Source: Clostridium sp. CAG:354_28_25
GTDB lineage: Bacteria; Bacillota; Clostridia; TANB77; CAG-508
Direction of reading: 5' to 3'
Length of the DNA stretch: 64,000 nt
Assembly (NCBI GenBank): GCA_001915925.1
Contig: MNRL01000018.1
Span: 19,163 to 83,162, forward strand
In this document: one piece after another, positions 25,891 through 35,377 of the stretch
Numbering within the stretch: position 1 is the stretch's first letter
How the letters are laid out: each line of letters opens with the position of its first letter
Made by a program: the position numbers and the translations under genes
Notes under the pieces: generated by a model
What the model was told of the DNA's origin: nothing
Databases searched by the model: none
What the model saw: the letters and a program-made list of their open reading frames with translations, nothing else

Positions 25891-28800
25891 TCCATAGTTT
25901 TCTGCCCATAATGTTTTTAAAGTTCTTTTAGCTTCTCTACTTCCACCAATTCCAAAATAATAAGTTGCATCTGAAATATCATACTTTTCATCACTTGCTT
26001 GCACTTCAACAGCCTTATATAATCCTTCTGGTAAATCTAGTGTTAGTTCTCCTTTTGCATCTGTTGTTACTGTGTAATATTCTCTTCCATTTATCGTCTC
26101 TCTTGTTCCAATTATTTCTCCTTTACTATTTCTCGCTTCTACTTCTCCTTCATCTACATTATATATTGCTAATTTTGTATTTGGTAATACTTCTCCTGTT
26201 TCTCCATCTTTCTTTATTAACTTAAATGAAGGACTATCTTCTACTGTTAATTTTATTGTATTTCCTTCTACTGTAAATCTTGATGAATCGCTCTCTTCTC
26301 CCTCTTCATTTATCTCTTTTAATTTTAATGTTCCTTCTATTATCTCTGCTTTAAACCTAATATCTTTTACTTTGGCATATCCTGATGGTGCTAATACTTC
26401 TTTTAATGTATATGTTTGGTCTATATTTTTATCTGATTCATATTGATATAACCCTGTTATTGTTAATTTTCCTTCACTATCTGTTATATATTCTCCTAGT
26501 TCTTCTGTTCCTTTATATAATCTGAATTTTGCTCCTTCTAGATATGTTGTTTCTTCTGTTCCCTCGCCATTTTCTCCTTCTTCTACAGGTGTTGTTCTCT
26601 TAATCTTTATTACTTCTAAATCATATGTAGGAATCTTCTCATTATCTAATGTTATATTTATTGTTGGTATACCATTATCTTCTATAGTATTCTGTTCTAA
26701 ATTATCTCCTTCTAGAACTTCTACACTATAGTTTCCATCATTATTTACAATCTTAAATTTTATTGGACTTGCTAAATAATATCCCTCTGCCTTTACTTCC
26801 TCCAATGTATATTCTTGCTCTACAGATAAACCTCTTAGTGTTGCTTCTCCATTTGCATTTGTTGTAACACTTCTTCCGTTTTCACTTAAGCCATATCCTG
26901 TTAATTTAAAACGTACGCCTTTTAGTAATGTTTCTGTGCCTTCTTCTTTCTTAGTTATTTTTATACTAGCCTTTACTTCATCTTCTACTTCTACATTTAC
27001 TTTGTATTCTTCTCCATCTACTTTTGTTACTGTCATGTCTCCTTTTATGAATCCTTCTGTTCTTTCTATACTTAAGTTTCCTTCTTCATCTACATGACCA
27101 ATAAACCTGATAATATTTGAATTTAATTCATAATCATCTGGCGTTTTTATTTCTTGTATTATATATGCTTTTTCTGCATATAAGTTTGATACTTCTAGTT
27201 TGCCTTCTGCATTTGTTACTCCTGTTTTGCTTTCTCCTGTTTCTTCGTCTGTTATTCTATATGTTGCTCCTGGTACTAATTTATCTTTTCCTTTTTGATA
27301 TTTTGTAAATTCTAAATTATATTTTTCTGCTATTCTTAATCCTAATTTATTAGGCTCTGTCTCTGTTCTATATTTTCCTTCATCTGTATCTAAACAGAAA
27401 TATATCGCATGATGACTATATGCAACTTCATTAAATGCTAATCCATTTGGAATTTCTACAACATAGTTAAATACAAACTCTTTTCCTATAGGCATTACAT
27501 AATTACCTAAATCTATTAAATATGTTTTTACATTATCCCAGTTTGCTACTTCTTCTGCTGGCTTCCAACCATTTGCGGAATCATTTAAGTCACTTGAAGG
27601 ATTTTCATTTTCTGAATAATATACTGTTGCAATTTCTTTTAATTCTTCTGGTAATTCTATTCCTGCATTTGTCATCTTGCTTGTAAATGTTGAACCTAAA
27701 TCTGCTCCATTTATTACATATGTATTTCCTTCGAATGGTATCTTTCCTAATATTTGTATCTCACTTGTTGTACTTGCATAATTATTCTTTAATTGTACTC
27801 CTATTTTTACTGTTTGCGTTTCTTGTTCTTGATCTACTACTGCATATACTGGTTTTATATCTGCTATTTGTGGTGATATTACCTCACTACCTTTATCATC
27901 ATAATCACTTGCAACTTGGTTTGTTAATATACTATTTGGTGATACCATACTTATACTTGTTGTTCTATAGTTTACTTGCTCTTCTGTATTTAAGTTATTA
28001 TTTACATCATATATATCTTGTGCTTTATAATAATAATTTTCTCCATTTTCATTAGAAGCATATAACTCTATGTTCCTTGTACTTGTTGCTTTTCTTGGGT
28101 CTGGTGATAAATCTACATCTATTGTTATTTCATATGTTGCAGGACTATCATTTTTTGTTACTATTTTTATGTATCTACAATTATCTTGTTCTATTATTTC
28201 ATAACTTTCTATATTTACACTTGAATTACTTATTTCTACATTATTTATTTGCGCATCTATTATTTCTTCTGGTAGTTTTACCAAAAATATTCCATTTTTC
28301 CATTCTACTTCATTGTAATTTGTATTTCCTTCTGCTTCTATTGTTATTATCTCATTTTTCTCTGTTGCTTGTGTTGATATCGTATTTTTGCTTATACGTA
28401 TATTTGCCACTGATATTGGTGCTTCATAATTTGCTTGATGTGTATCTGTATTTACATATGTTTCTCCTACATATCCTACTAATGTTGATTTAATATATTG
28501 TAATTCATCAAATTGTGTTCTTTCATATTTTTCAGTTATTTTACTATCATCTATTTCTTTTATGTTATATACATACAAATAACTTTCATCATTTACTATT
28601 CCACTTGTTTCTATTCTTACGTGTTTTACTGGTAATTCATATTTATATGGATTACTGCTAGAATATTTATTCCAATTCTCTTTTGTAAATGTTACAAGTA
28701 AATCTCCTGTTTCTTCGTTATATACTTTTATCCATCCGTCTTCACCTAAAATATTATCTGCTCCTGTAAAATATACTCCTACATTTGATACTACATCATC

Positions 28801-30222
28801 TGTACTTTCTTCATCTGCATTCGTTTTTATAAATTGATCTGTTACTTGTTCATTTCCTGTTACAGTCTCTTTCATTACTAGTCCTGGTAAGTTTTCTCCT
28901 GTTCCTATATATGCTTGCCATAGTACTGTATATGTATCATCTTTTTCTTCATCTGATACCCCATTATATATATTTAATGGTTTTACTTTTGAAACTATAT
29001 ATCTTGTAGTTGGATCATATACTCTTTTTCCTACTGTTACATCAAATCTTGATATCGTTCCTTTTGGATTTTCATAGTTTACTACTATCGTAGAACTTGC
29101 TGTATTTGACCTATATGGATTTCTAAATTCTTCATTTGGATTATTGTATCCTTCATAATATGTTTTTACTGGTATTTTTATTTGTATTGTCTCTGTTCCT
29201 AATGTTTGATATGCTTCTATTGGATAAACTACTTTTATTCCATAACTATTACTTCTTGATACTTTTGTTGTTACATTTCCTTGCTCATCTACCTCGGCTG
29301 TTCTTTCTATTGTGAATGTTCTTGTTTCTGCATTATAGTTAAACACAGCATTACTTCCTGTGTAGTCTACACTTGTTGGCCCATATCCATTTAACTCTGG
29401 TATCTCTCCCTCTACATAATTTTTGCTTATTATTAATTGATTTGCTATTTCATTTGTATATACTGTGAAGTCTAAATTTACTACTCCACTTTCTTCGTCT
29501 ATTACATTCTCTAAATTTTTGCTTTGATTAGTTGTACTTATACTTGCTCTTGTCTCTCCATACCAGTCTGTTTCTAAGTTTACTTCTTTTCTTATCTCTA
29601 TCTCTTCATTTTCTTCGTTTACATATGTTCCTGTTAATATTACTTTATTATCTTGTCTTGATAAATTATTTATATTATTTCCTATTGCATCTGCTTTACT
29701 TGACGTATATGAATAATCTCCACTTCTTACTATTCCTGTTAATAATTTCTGGGTTCCATTGTTTAAATCATTGAATTCTATTGCTTTTATGTTATTTCCT
29801 ATGTAATTATCTTTTAATTCATTATCTTTTGGTAGGGACGTTTGTAAATAGAAATTGTTTCCTTGTATCTCTATTTTCGCATTCTTTAACATTCCTGCTG
29901 TTTCTACATTTATTTCCATATACAAGGTATCTTCTTGTCCTATTTCTTTACATGTTCCTTTTATTTTTTCTGCATATCCATCTTGATTTATATCACGTAA
30001 AAAGAATGCACTAAATTTTATATTTTCAGTACCTTCTACTTCTTCATCATCTTCTGTAAATTCTTCATAATTCATTGCTCTTCCTAATTCTGGATTTGCT
30101 TTTACTAAATTAGCTTTTTCTATTCTAGCCATAATTGCTGTTATTACTATTACTAGTATTATTGCTATTACTCCTCCTGCTAATATTAGTTTTATTTTTG
30201 CACCTTCTTGTTTTCTAAACAT
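25891..30222 (-). CDS. Giant surface protein, part 1 of 3: membrane segment and Cna_B stalk
   Basis: About 1,444 residues to the first CGG; the zero-frame stop is at 25882. The start is ATG 30222, with GGGGGGAT well placed, not the TTG five codons upstream. A basic start and a hydrophobic stretch (LILAGGVIAIILVIVITAIM) form a signal or anchor. The next 900 residues are beta-rich extracellular sequence without clear family. From about residue 950 there are four Cna_B/SpaA-like domains (KDKLVPGATYRITDEETGES; LKGVRFKLTGYGL; YLEGAKFRLYKGTEELGEY; VLPNTKLAIYNVDEG), which in relatives make isopeptide-stabilised stalks. If the shift failed, a soluble or N-anchored stalk without the binding regions would be made. 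Confidence 0.85.
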
Positions 30223-30238
30223 TTTGTATCCCCCCAAA

Positions 30239-30268
30239 AACTTGATATTACTTTGATTTTATCAAGTT
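30239..30268 (-). promoter_or_regulatory. Terminator-like hairpin in the leader of the giant surface gene
   Basis: AACTTGATA pairs with TATCAAGTT (9 bp, 12-base loop), followed on the minus strand by TTTTT and at once by the GGGGGG ribosome site. This could attenuate or gate translation. Elsewhere in 30269-30472 I see no gene. Confidence 0.4.
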
Positions 30269-30472
30269 TTTTTATCTTATTAAATAGTGCTTTTTGCAAC
30301 CTTCTTTTTAGCTCTTTATATGTATTTACGCAAGCTTTTCTTTTATTTGCTTTGCATTTATATTACTTTTATATATCTTTTCAGACATATTTCAACACAA
30401 AATTTTTTATATCTCTTACAGCTCGTTTTTCCCTAGTAAAAATTGCATTGATGACTTTCTGTTATTTGGGCA

Positions 30473-30514
30473 GAAAAAAATCCAAACCATTATTTTCTTA
30501 ATAGTTTGGATTTT
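30473..30514 (-). terminator. Terminator after dnaE
   Basis: AAAATCCAAAC and GTTTGGATTTT arms followed by a T7 run on the minus strand, about 140 bases past the dnaE stop. Confidence 0.8.
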
Positions 30515-30652
30515 CGTATACTATTTGTTATTTATATTTTTCTTTTTTACTATAGTATATTTTCTTATATCATTACATTATCACTTAATTATCTTTAATA
30601 CTTGAATCAAAATTCTATAACTTTACAGATATTTTGTATTCAAGATTTTCAC

Positions 30653-33600
30653 CTATATCTCTATTCTTTCTTTTCCTACGGTTTCTTCAAACTCTTTTAA
30701 TATTTCATCTGTTAAATAAATTGCTCCACAAGGTTTTAGGTCACCATCTTCCATTATTTGAACTGGCATATTATTTCTCTCGCCATGGAAGAATCTTATA
30801 AGTCCTCTTAATTTATCTTTTTGTGGTTCATCCATTCCGTTTATATCTATTGTAAGAATTTTTTGTGTATTATCTCCAAATGGCTTTATAGTTCTTGCAA
30901 CAATTTTGGGTTCATCATCTTCCCTAATACTTAATCTACCTTCTACCATAACAATACTTTCTTCTACTAAGTATTTAGAAGATTCTTGATAACAATTTTC
31001 GAATACTATTATTTCTATAGTACCATATAAATCTTCGACTGTTACAAATGCCATTATTGTATTATTTTTTGTGTATTTTTTCTTTACACTAGTAATAATT
31101 CCCGCATATTTTACAAATTGTCCATCTTTGAATTCATTTTTTCTTGCAATAAATTCTCCTTCGTCTAAAACTGTCGATTGTAAATTTGCAAATTCTTTAA
31201 GTTTCATAGAATTAATATTTGTTTCACTTTCAATTTGAGTTCTTAACTTTTCAAGTGGATGCCCCGAAATATATATACCAAGCATTTCTTTTTCCATAGA
31301 AAGTAAATCTTTTTCTGAAAATTCTTTTTGCTCATTAAATGTATATTTAAGTTCATTTACATTATCTTCTGGTGCAGCTAAATCGAACATTGTAACCTGA
31401 CCTGTAAAACTCTTTCTATTTGTATCTTGAATTGTGTCTAAAATATTCTCGAATGATGCAAGTAAAGTTGCTCTAGTTTGTTCAAATTCATCAAAAGCCC
31501 CAGCTCTTATTAAACTTTCTATACATTTCTTGTTTACTATTTCATTTTGCATTCTCTCACAAAAGTCTGTAAAACTCTCATAAGCACCATTTTCTTCTCT
31601 TTCTTTTACTATTGCATTTACCGCTGCAATTCCAACATTTTTTACACTACCTAGTCCAAATCTTATTTTTCCATTATCAACTGTAAATTTAGTAAAGCTT
31701 TTATTAATATCTGGTTTTAAAATTTCTATATTTAGTCTCTTACATTCATCAATATACATAGGAATTTTATCTAAATTTCCTAAAAAGCTATTTAAGGTAG
31801 CTGCCATAAATTCTTCTGGATAATATGCCTTTAGATATGCTGTTCTATATGATACTACAGCATATGCAGCAGCATGGCTCTTATTAAATGCGTATTTTGC
31901 AAATTCTGCCATCTCGTCAAATATTTTGTTAGCAGACGCTTCATCTATACCATTTCTAATACATCCTTTAATTACTACATTTCCATTCTCGTCTGTTTGC
32001 CCATGTATAAAATACTCTCTTTCTTTTGCCATTACATCTAGCTTTTTCTTACCCATGGCACGTCTTACTAGGTCGGCTCTACCTAACGAATAACCTGCTA
32101 AGTCACGAACTATTTGCATAACTTGCTCTTGGTATACCATACAACCATATGTAACTTTAAGAATTGGTATTAATGAAGGATGTGTATATTCTGCATGTTC
32201 TGGATCTTTTTTATTCTTAATATATCTTGGTATTTGGTCCATTGGTCCAGGTCTGTATAAAGAAACTCCAGCTATAATATCTTCCAAGCAGTCCGGCTTT
32301 AATTCCTTCATGAAGTTTGTCATACCTTGACTTTCAAACTGGAATATGCCAACAGACTCACCATTTTGCCATAATTTATATACTTTTGGATCATTCATGT
32401 CTTTATCAAACTCGACATCAATTCCTCTATTTTCTTTTACTAAATTTATTGCATCTTGTATAACTGTAAGTGTTCTAAGTCCTAAAAAGTCCATCTTTAG
32501 AAGTCCTAATTCTTCCAATGTTGTCATTATAAATTGTGTTGATATCTGTCCATCTCTAACATATAAAGGCACATATGTATCTACTGGCTCTTTTGTTATA
32601 ACTATACCACAGGCATGTGTAGAAGCCTGTCTTGGCATTCCTTCTAATGCCATAGCAATGTCTAACATCTTATGAATTTCGTCATCTGATTCATATAAAT
32701 CTCGTAACTCTTTATTTTGTTCCATTGCTTTTTTTATTGTAATATGTAATTCGTTTGGTATCATTTTTGCTAATTTATCACATTCTGCATATGGCATATC
32801 TAATGCTCTTCCAACATCACGAATTACCATTCTAGCAGACATAGTTCCAAAAGTAATAATCTGTGAAACATGGTCTTTACCATATTTTCTTTCTACATAA
32901 TCTATTACTTCTCCTCTTCTTTCGTAGCAAAAGTCCACGTCAAAGTCGGGCATACTTATTCTTTCTGGATTTAAGAATCTTTCGAAAAGTAGATTATATT
33001 TCATTGGGTCAATGTCTGTTATTCCTATAGCATATGCTAAAATTGAACCAGCTCCAGAACCACGTCCTGGTCCAACTGGTATACCTACAGATTTTGCATA
33101 ATTTATGTAATCCCAAACTATTAAATAGTAATCTACATATCCCATTTGTGATATTATCTTAAGTTCATATGAAGCCCTATCTAAAATTTCTTGTGAAGGA
33201 TTCTCACCATATCTTTTCTTTATACCATCATCACATAATTTTTTAAAATAATCGTAATGTGTTGCATATTCTGGTGGAACATCGTAGTTAGGCAAAATTG
33301 TATGTCCAAATTCAAACTCTACATTACACTTTTCTGCTATTTTTACAGTATTTTCTATTGCATCTGGGAAATTTTTAAAATACTCTGACATTTCTTCTGG
33401 AGATTTTACATATAGTTCATCTGTTTCAAATCTCATTCTGTCTTCATCAGTAATTCGTTTTCCTGTTTGTATACAAAGTAATACTTCATGATTATATGCA
33501 TCTTCTCTTTTTAAATAGTGTGCATCATTTGTGGCAACAATTGGAATATCCAATCTTCTTGCAATTTGAATTATTTTTTGATTTACCATTACTTGTTCTT

Positions 33601-34135
33601 TTACACCATTATTTTGTATTTCTAAGTAATAATCTTCTCCAAATACATTTTTATGCCATTTAGCAACATTTTCTGCCTCTTCTATATTTCCATTTAATAT
33701 CGCTTGGCTTACGCTTCCGGCTAAACATCCACTTAAACAAATTATTCCTTCATGGTATTTTTCTAGTATTTCTAAGTCTATACGAGGTTTATAATAATAA
33801 CCTTCTGTAAATCCTAATGATACTAATTTACTTAAGTTTTGATATCCCTTATTATTTTTTGCAAGTAATATTAAATGATAATATCTCTTATCTTGAGGTT
33901 CTTTATCAAATCTTGTTCTAGATGCTACATATACTTCACAACCAATTATTGGTTTAATACCTTCTTTTTTACATGCTTTATAAAAGTCAATAACACCATA
34001 CATAACACCATGGTCTGTTATTGCCATTGCTTTCATTCCCAGTTCTTTTGCCCTTACTGGCAAATCTTTTATTCTATTTGCTCCATCTAATAAACTAAAC
34101 TCACTATGTATGTGTAAATGTACAAAATCAGGCAT
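30653..34135 (-). CDS. dnaE: DNA polymerase III alpha subunit (DnaE)
   Basis: A 1,160-residue replicative polymerase of the DnaE type (no internal proofreading exonuclease as in PolC). Order: N-terminal PHP domain (FVHLHIHSEFSLLDGA; ITDHGVMYG; TNDAHYL), palm and fingers with GPGRGSGAGS, the catalytic acidic motif SMPDFDVDFCYERR and the distal GLRTLTVI region, then a helix-hairpin-helix region, and a C-terminal OB fold (FVTVEDLYGTIEIIVFE). AAGGAGAG precedes ATG 34135. Firmicutes usually have both PolC and DnaE; DnaE extends RNA primers before PolC takes over. PolC is not in this window. Confidence 0.96.
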   Translation of the reverse strand: MPDFVHLHIHSEFSLLDGANRIKDLPVRAKELGMKAMAITDHGVMYGVIDFYKACKKEGIKPIIGCEVYVASRTRFDKEPQDKRYYHLILLAKNNKGYQNLSKLVSLGFTEGYYYKPRIDLEILEKYHEGIICLSGCLAGSVSQAILNGNIEEAENVAKWHKNVFGEDYYLEIQNNGVKEQVMVNQKIIQIARRLDIPIVATNDAHYLKREDAYNHEVLLCIQTGKRITDEDRMRFETDELYVKSPEEMSEYFKNFPDAIENTVKIAEKCNVEFEFGHTILPNYDVPPEYATHYDYFKKLCDDGIKKRYGENPSQEILDRASYELKIISQMGYVDYYLIVWDYINYAKSVGIPVGPGRGSGAGSILAYAIGITDIDPMKYNLLFERFLNPERISMPDFDVDFCYERRGEVIDYVERKYGKDHVSQIITFGTMSARMVIRDVGRALDMPYAECDKLAKMIPNELHITIKKAMEQNKELRDLYESDDEIHKMLDIAMALEGMPRQASTHACGIVITKEPVDTYVPLYVRDGQISTQFIMTTLEELGLLKMDFLGLRTLTVIQDAINLVKENRGIDVEFDKDMNDPKVYKLWQNGESVGIFQFESQGMTNFMKELKPDCLEDIIAGVSLYRPGPMDQIPRYIKNKKDPEHAEYTHPSLIPILKVTYGCMVYQEQVMQIVRDLAGYSLGRADLVRRAMGKKKLDVMAKEREYFIHGQTDENGNVVIKGCIRNGIDEASANKIFDEMAEFAKYAFNKSHAAAYAVVSYRTAYLKAYYPEEFMAATLNSFLGNLDKIPMYIDECKRLNIEILKPDINKSFTKFTVDNGKIRFGLGSVKNVGIAAVNAIVKEREENGAYESFTDFCERMQNEIVNKKCIESLIRAGAFDEFEQTRATLLASFENILDTIQDTNRKSFTGQVTMFDLAAPEDNVNELKYTFNEQKEFSEKDLLSMEKEMLGIYISGHPLEKLRTQIESETNINSMKLKEFANLQSTVLDEGEFIARKNEFKDGQFVKYAGIITSVKKKYTKNNTIMAFVTVEDLYGTIEIIVFENCYQESSKYLVEESIVMVEGRLSIREDDEPKIVARTIKPFGDNTQKILTIDINGMDEPQKDKLRGLIRFFHGERNNMPVQIMEDGDLKPCGAIYLTDEILKEFEETVGKERIEI

Positions 34136-34149
34136 TTTTCTCTCCTTTT

Positions 34150-34176
34150 GAACTCGAGGGACGGGGCTTAAAGTTC
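34150..34176. repeat. REP-like palindrome, family B copy 2
   Basis: GAACTCGAGGGACGGGGCTTAAAGTTC-type element just upstream of dnaE, facing copy 3 across 20 bases in inverted order (positions 34150-34176). Confidence 0.7.
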
Positions 34177-34196
34177 AAATTTTATGTTGAGCAAAT

Positions 34197-34223
34197 GAAC
34201 TTTTAACCCCGTCCCTAAAGTTC
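34197..34223. repeat. REP-like palindrome, family B copy 3
   Basis: GAACTTTTAACCCC... ending CTAAAGTTC, the inverted partner of copy 2; identical in core to copy 1. Confidence 0.7.
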
Positions 34224-34407
34224 ATCTTAATTCTTCTTGTTATGTTATCATATTTTTCTTAATTTAACAATTATTTAGGCAAGAATATATTGTTAGAAAT
34301 ATTAAAAAAATTTAAAATATTTTTAATATTCGACATCTTTCAACAGACATTGCATTTTTTATCTGATATTATATTTTTTACACCCAAGAAAAAGGAGATG
34401 AATTTAA

Positions 34408-34539
34408 ATGTACATAGGTACTGTCACTATTTCTGTATTTAAAGATGAAAAAAATGAGGTTAATTTTAAAATTAATATTGATAATGATGATGTATTACCT
34501 GTTTCATACGTTATTGAAGATACTTTAAAATTATATTAA
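34408..34539 (+). CDS. 43-residue protein, function unknown
   Basis: A short open frame with an excellent ribosome site (AAAGGAGATG) eight bases before ATG 34408. The product begins MYIGTVTISVFKDEKNEV and ends in a mixed acidic stretch (INIDNDDVLPVSYVIED, TLKLY); it has no membrane segment. A small terminator follows at once (34546-34570). I do not recognise it. The ribosome site and the terminator make it more likely than not to be expressed. Confidence 0.55.
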   Translation: MYIGTVTISVFKDEKNEVNFKINIDNDDVLPVSYVIEDTLKLY

Positions 34540-34545
34540 TTATTT

Positions 34546-34572
34546 AGACTAACTTTTGTTAGTCATTTTATT
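34546..34572 (+). terminator. Terminator after the 43-codon gene
   Basis: GACTAAC / GTTAGTC stem with TTTT loop and T-rich tail. Confidence 0.6.
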
Positions 34573-34626
34573 TCTAAAATAAGTATGCAATACAGCGAAA
34601 TCAAATATCTTTTTTTACTTTTTCTA

Positions 34627-34655
34627 TTGACAAAAAAAGGATATGCTATTATAAT
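34627..34655 (+). promoter_or_regulatory. Consensus sigma-A promoter of tRNA-Met
   Basis: TTGACA, 17 bases, TATAAT: a perfect match to consensus on both boxes, 20 bases before the tRNA. Confidence 0.9.
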
Positions 34656-34674
34656 AATATCTGTTACAGCAAAT

Positions 34675-34751
34675 GGCGAAGTAGCTCAGTTGGCTAGAGC
34701 ATTCGGTTCATACCCGAAGGGTCATGTGTTCGAATCACATCTTCGCTACCA
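34675..34751 (+). tRNA. tRNA-Met (anticodon CAT)
   Basis: A 77-base cloverleaf: GGCGAAG acceptor, D-arm AGCTCAGTTGGCTAGAGC, anticodon stem TTCGG/CCGAA with loop TTCATAC, T-arm GTGTTCGAATCAC and encoded ACCA. The first pair G1-T72 can form. The anticodon stem lacks the three G-C pairs of initiators, which indicates the elongator type; a modified CAT for isoleucine cannot be fully excluded. Confidence 0.95.
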
Positions 34752-34765
34752 ATGTAAAATCTATG

Positions 34766-34805
34766 TAAATAGCTTGTATCTAAAGATACAGGCTATTTTA
34801 CTTTT
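34766..34805 (+). terminator. Terminator after tRNA-Met
   Basis: AAATAGCTTGTATC and GATACAGGCTATTT arms with T-rich tail. Confidence 0.8.
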
Positions 34806-34881
34806 TGTAATTAACCTTTTTTATTATTAATTTTTAAAAATTTTATTTTTCAATTTCAATCTTTTATAGCTCAAAATTTAT

Positions 34882-34910
34882 TTGACAAATATATTTTTTC
34901 ATAGTAAAAT
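34882..34910 (+). promoter_or_regulatory. Strong promoter for a short RNA
   Basis: TTGACA at 34882-34887, 17 bases, TAAAAT at 34905-34910. There is no open reading frame downstream, only hairpins. Confidence 0.75.
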
Positions 34911-34916
34911 AAATAC

Positions 34917-34999
34917 AGGAAATGGAGAAACCACAAAAGTGGTTTGCCGTTATAGATGTAAAAAACACATCTCCCGGTCAAGACAGATGTGTTTTTTTA
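34917..34999 (+). ncRNA. Candidate antitoxin RNA of a type I toxin-antitoxin locus
   Basis: Predicted transcript of about 83 bases: a 5' hairpin AAACCAC-AAAA-GTGGTTT (34928-34945) and an intrinsic terminator, ACACATCT...AGATGTGT with T-run (34962-35000). It converges on the small hydrophobic-peptide gene at 35004-35126. Both transcripts would end in the same bidirectional terminator and so share complementary 3' tails. The leader also shares two 10-base blocks, in inverted orientation, with the toxin leader. This architecture resembles the par/Fst and TxpA/RatA types. Expression is inferred, not shown. Confidence 0.55.
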
Positions 35000-35000
35000 T
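34962..35000. terminator. Shared bidirectional terminator of the toxin-antitoxin candidate
   Basis: AAAACACATCT and AGATGTGTTTT arms around a 12-base loop, with T-runs on both strands. Confidence 0.8.
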
Positions 35001-35003
35001 TGG

Positions 35004-35126
35004 TTATTTTTGTTTGCTAATAATTACTACTAATGCAATAATTAAGGCAAACGTAATGATAGTTACTGATACAAGACCAGTAAAAAGTAATTTTATTATT
35101 AATAATAAAGTATGTACTTCTATCAT
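35004..35126 (-). CDS. Putative type I toxin, 40-residue membrane peptide
   Basis: The peptide MIEVHTLLLIIKLLFTG... is one long hydrophobic helix (about residues 6-36) and ends ISKQK, as do small membrane toxins of the Fst/TxpA/BsrG and holin-like kinds. Start is ATG 35126 because AAAGGAGGTGA lies just upstream; the open frame goes on to 35219 but has no ribosome site there. A promoter (TTGTTT, 17, TATAGT; 35219-35191) lies upstream. A short RNA gene is transcribed toward it from the other side. Such peptides depolarise or deform the membrane when the antitoxin RNA fails. Family membership is by resemblance only. Confidence 0.55.
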   Translation of the reverse strand: MIEVHTLLLIIKLLFTGLVSVTIITFALIIALVVIISKQK

Positions 35127-35190
35127 ACGCCTCACCTCCTTTTTGTAGGAGGCAAACCACATCTGCTTATTCTCATTTCCTGTAAGAAAT

Positions 35191-35219
35191 ACTATACAAT
35201 ATTTCTTTACAAAAAACAA
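35191..35219 (-). promoter_or_regulatory. Promoter for the putative toxin
   Basis: On the minus strand TTGTTT, 17 bases, TATAGT, about 65 bases upstream of the toxin start. Confidence 0.55.
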
Positions 35220-35311
35220 GTAAACAATTTGATTATTTTTAATAATTTATTTTAATTTCTATTCTTTAAACTGCTAACTAAACAAAAGTTGTTATTCGAC
35301 TTAAAATAAAA

Positions 35312-35340
35312 TTGTTAATTGTACTAATGGCTGTTATAAT
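35312..35340 (+). promoter_or_regulatory. Sigma-A promoter for the MBL-fold gene
   Basis: TTGTTA, 17 bases, TATAAT; the start codon follows 37 bases later. Confidence 0.8.
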
Positions 35341-35377
35341 GTTATTGAAAAATAGTAATTTTTTGAGGAAGATAAAT

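Noticed and set aside
18102..30014. Many long plus-strand open frames opposite the surface-protein genes
   Set aside because: Leucine- and phenylalanine-rich antisense shadows of Thr/Glu/Tyr-rich coding sequence without ribosome sites.
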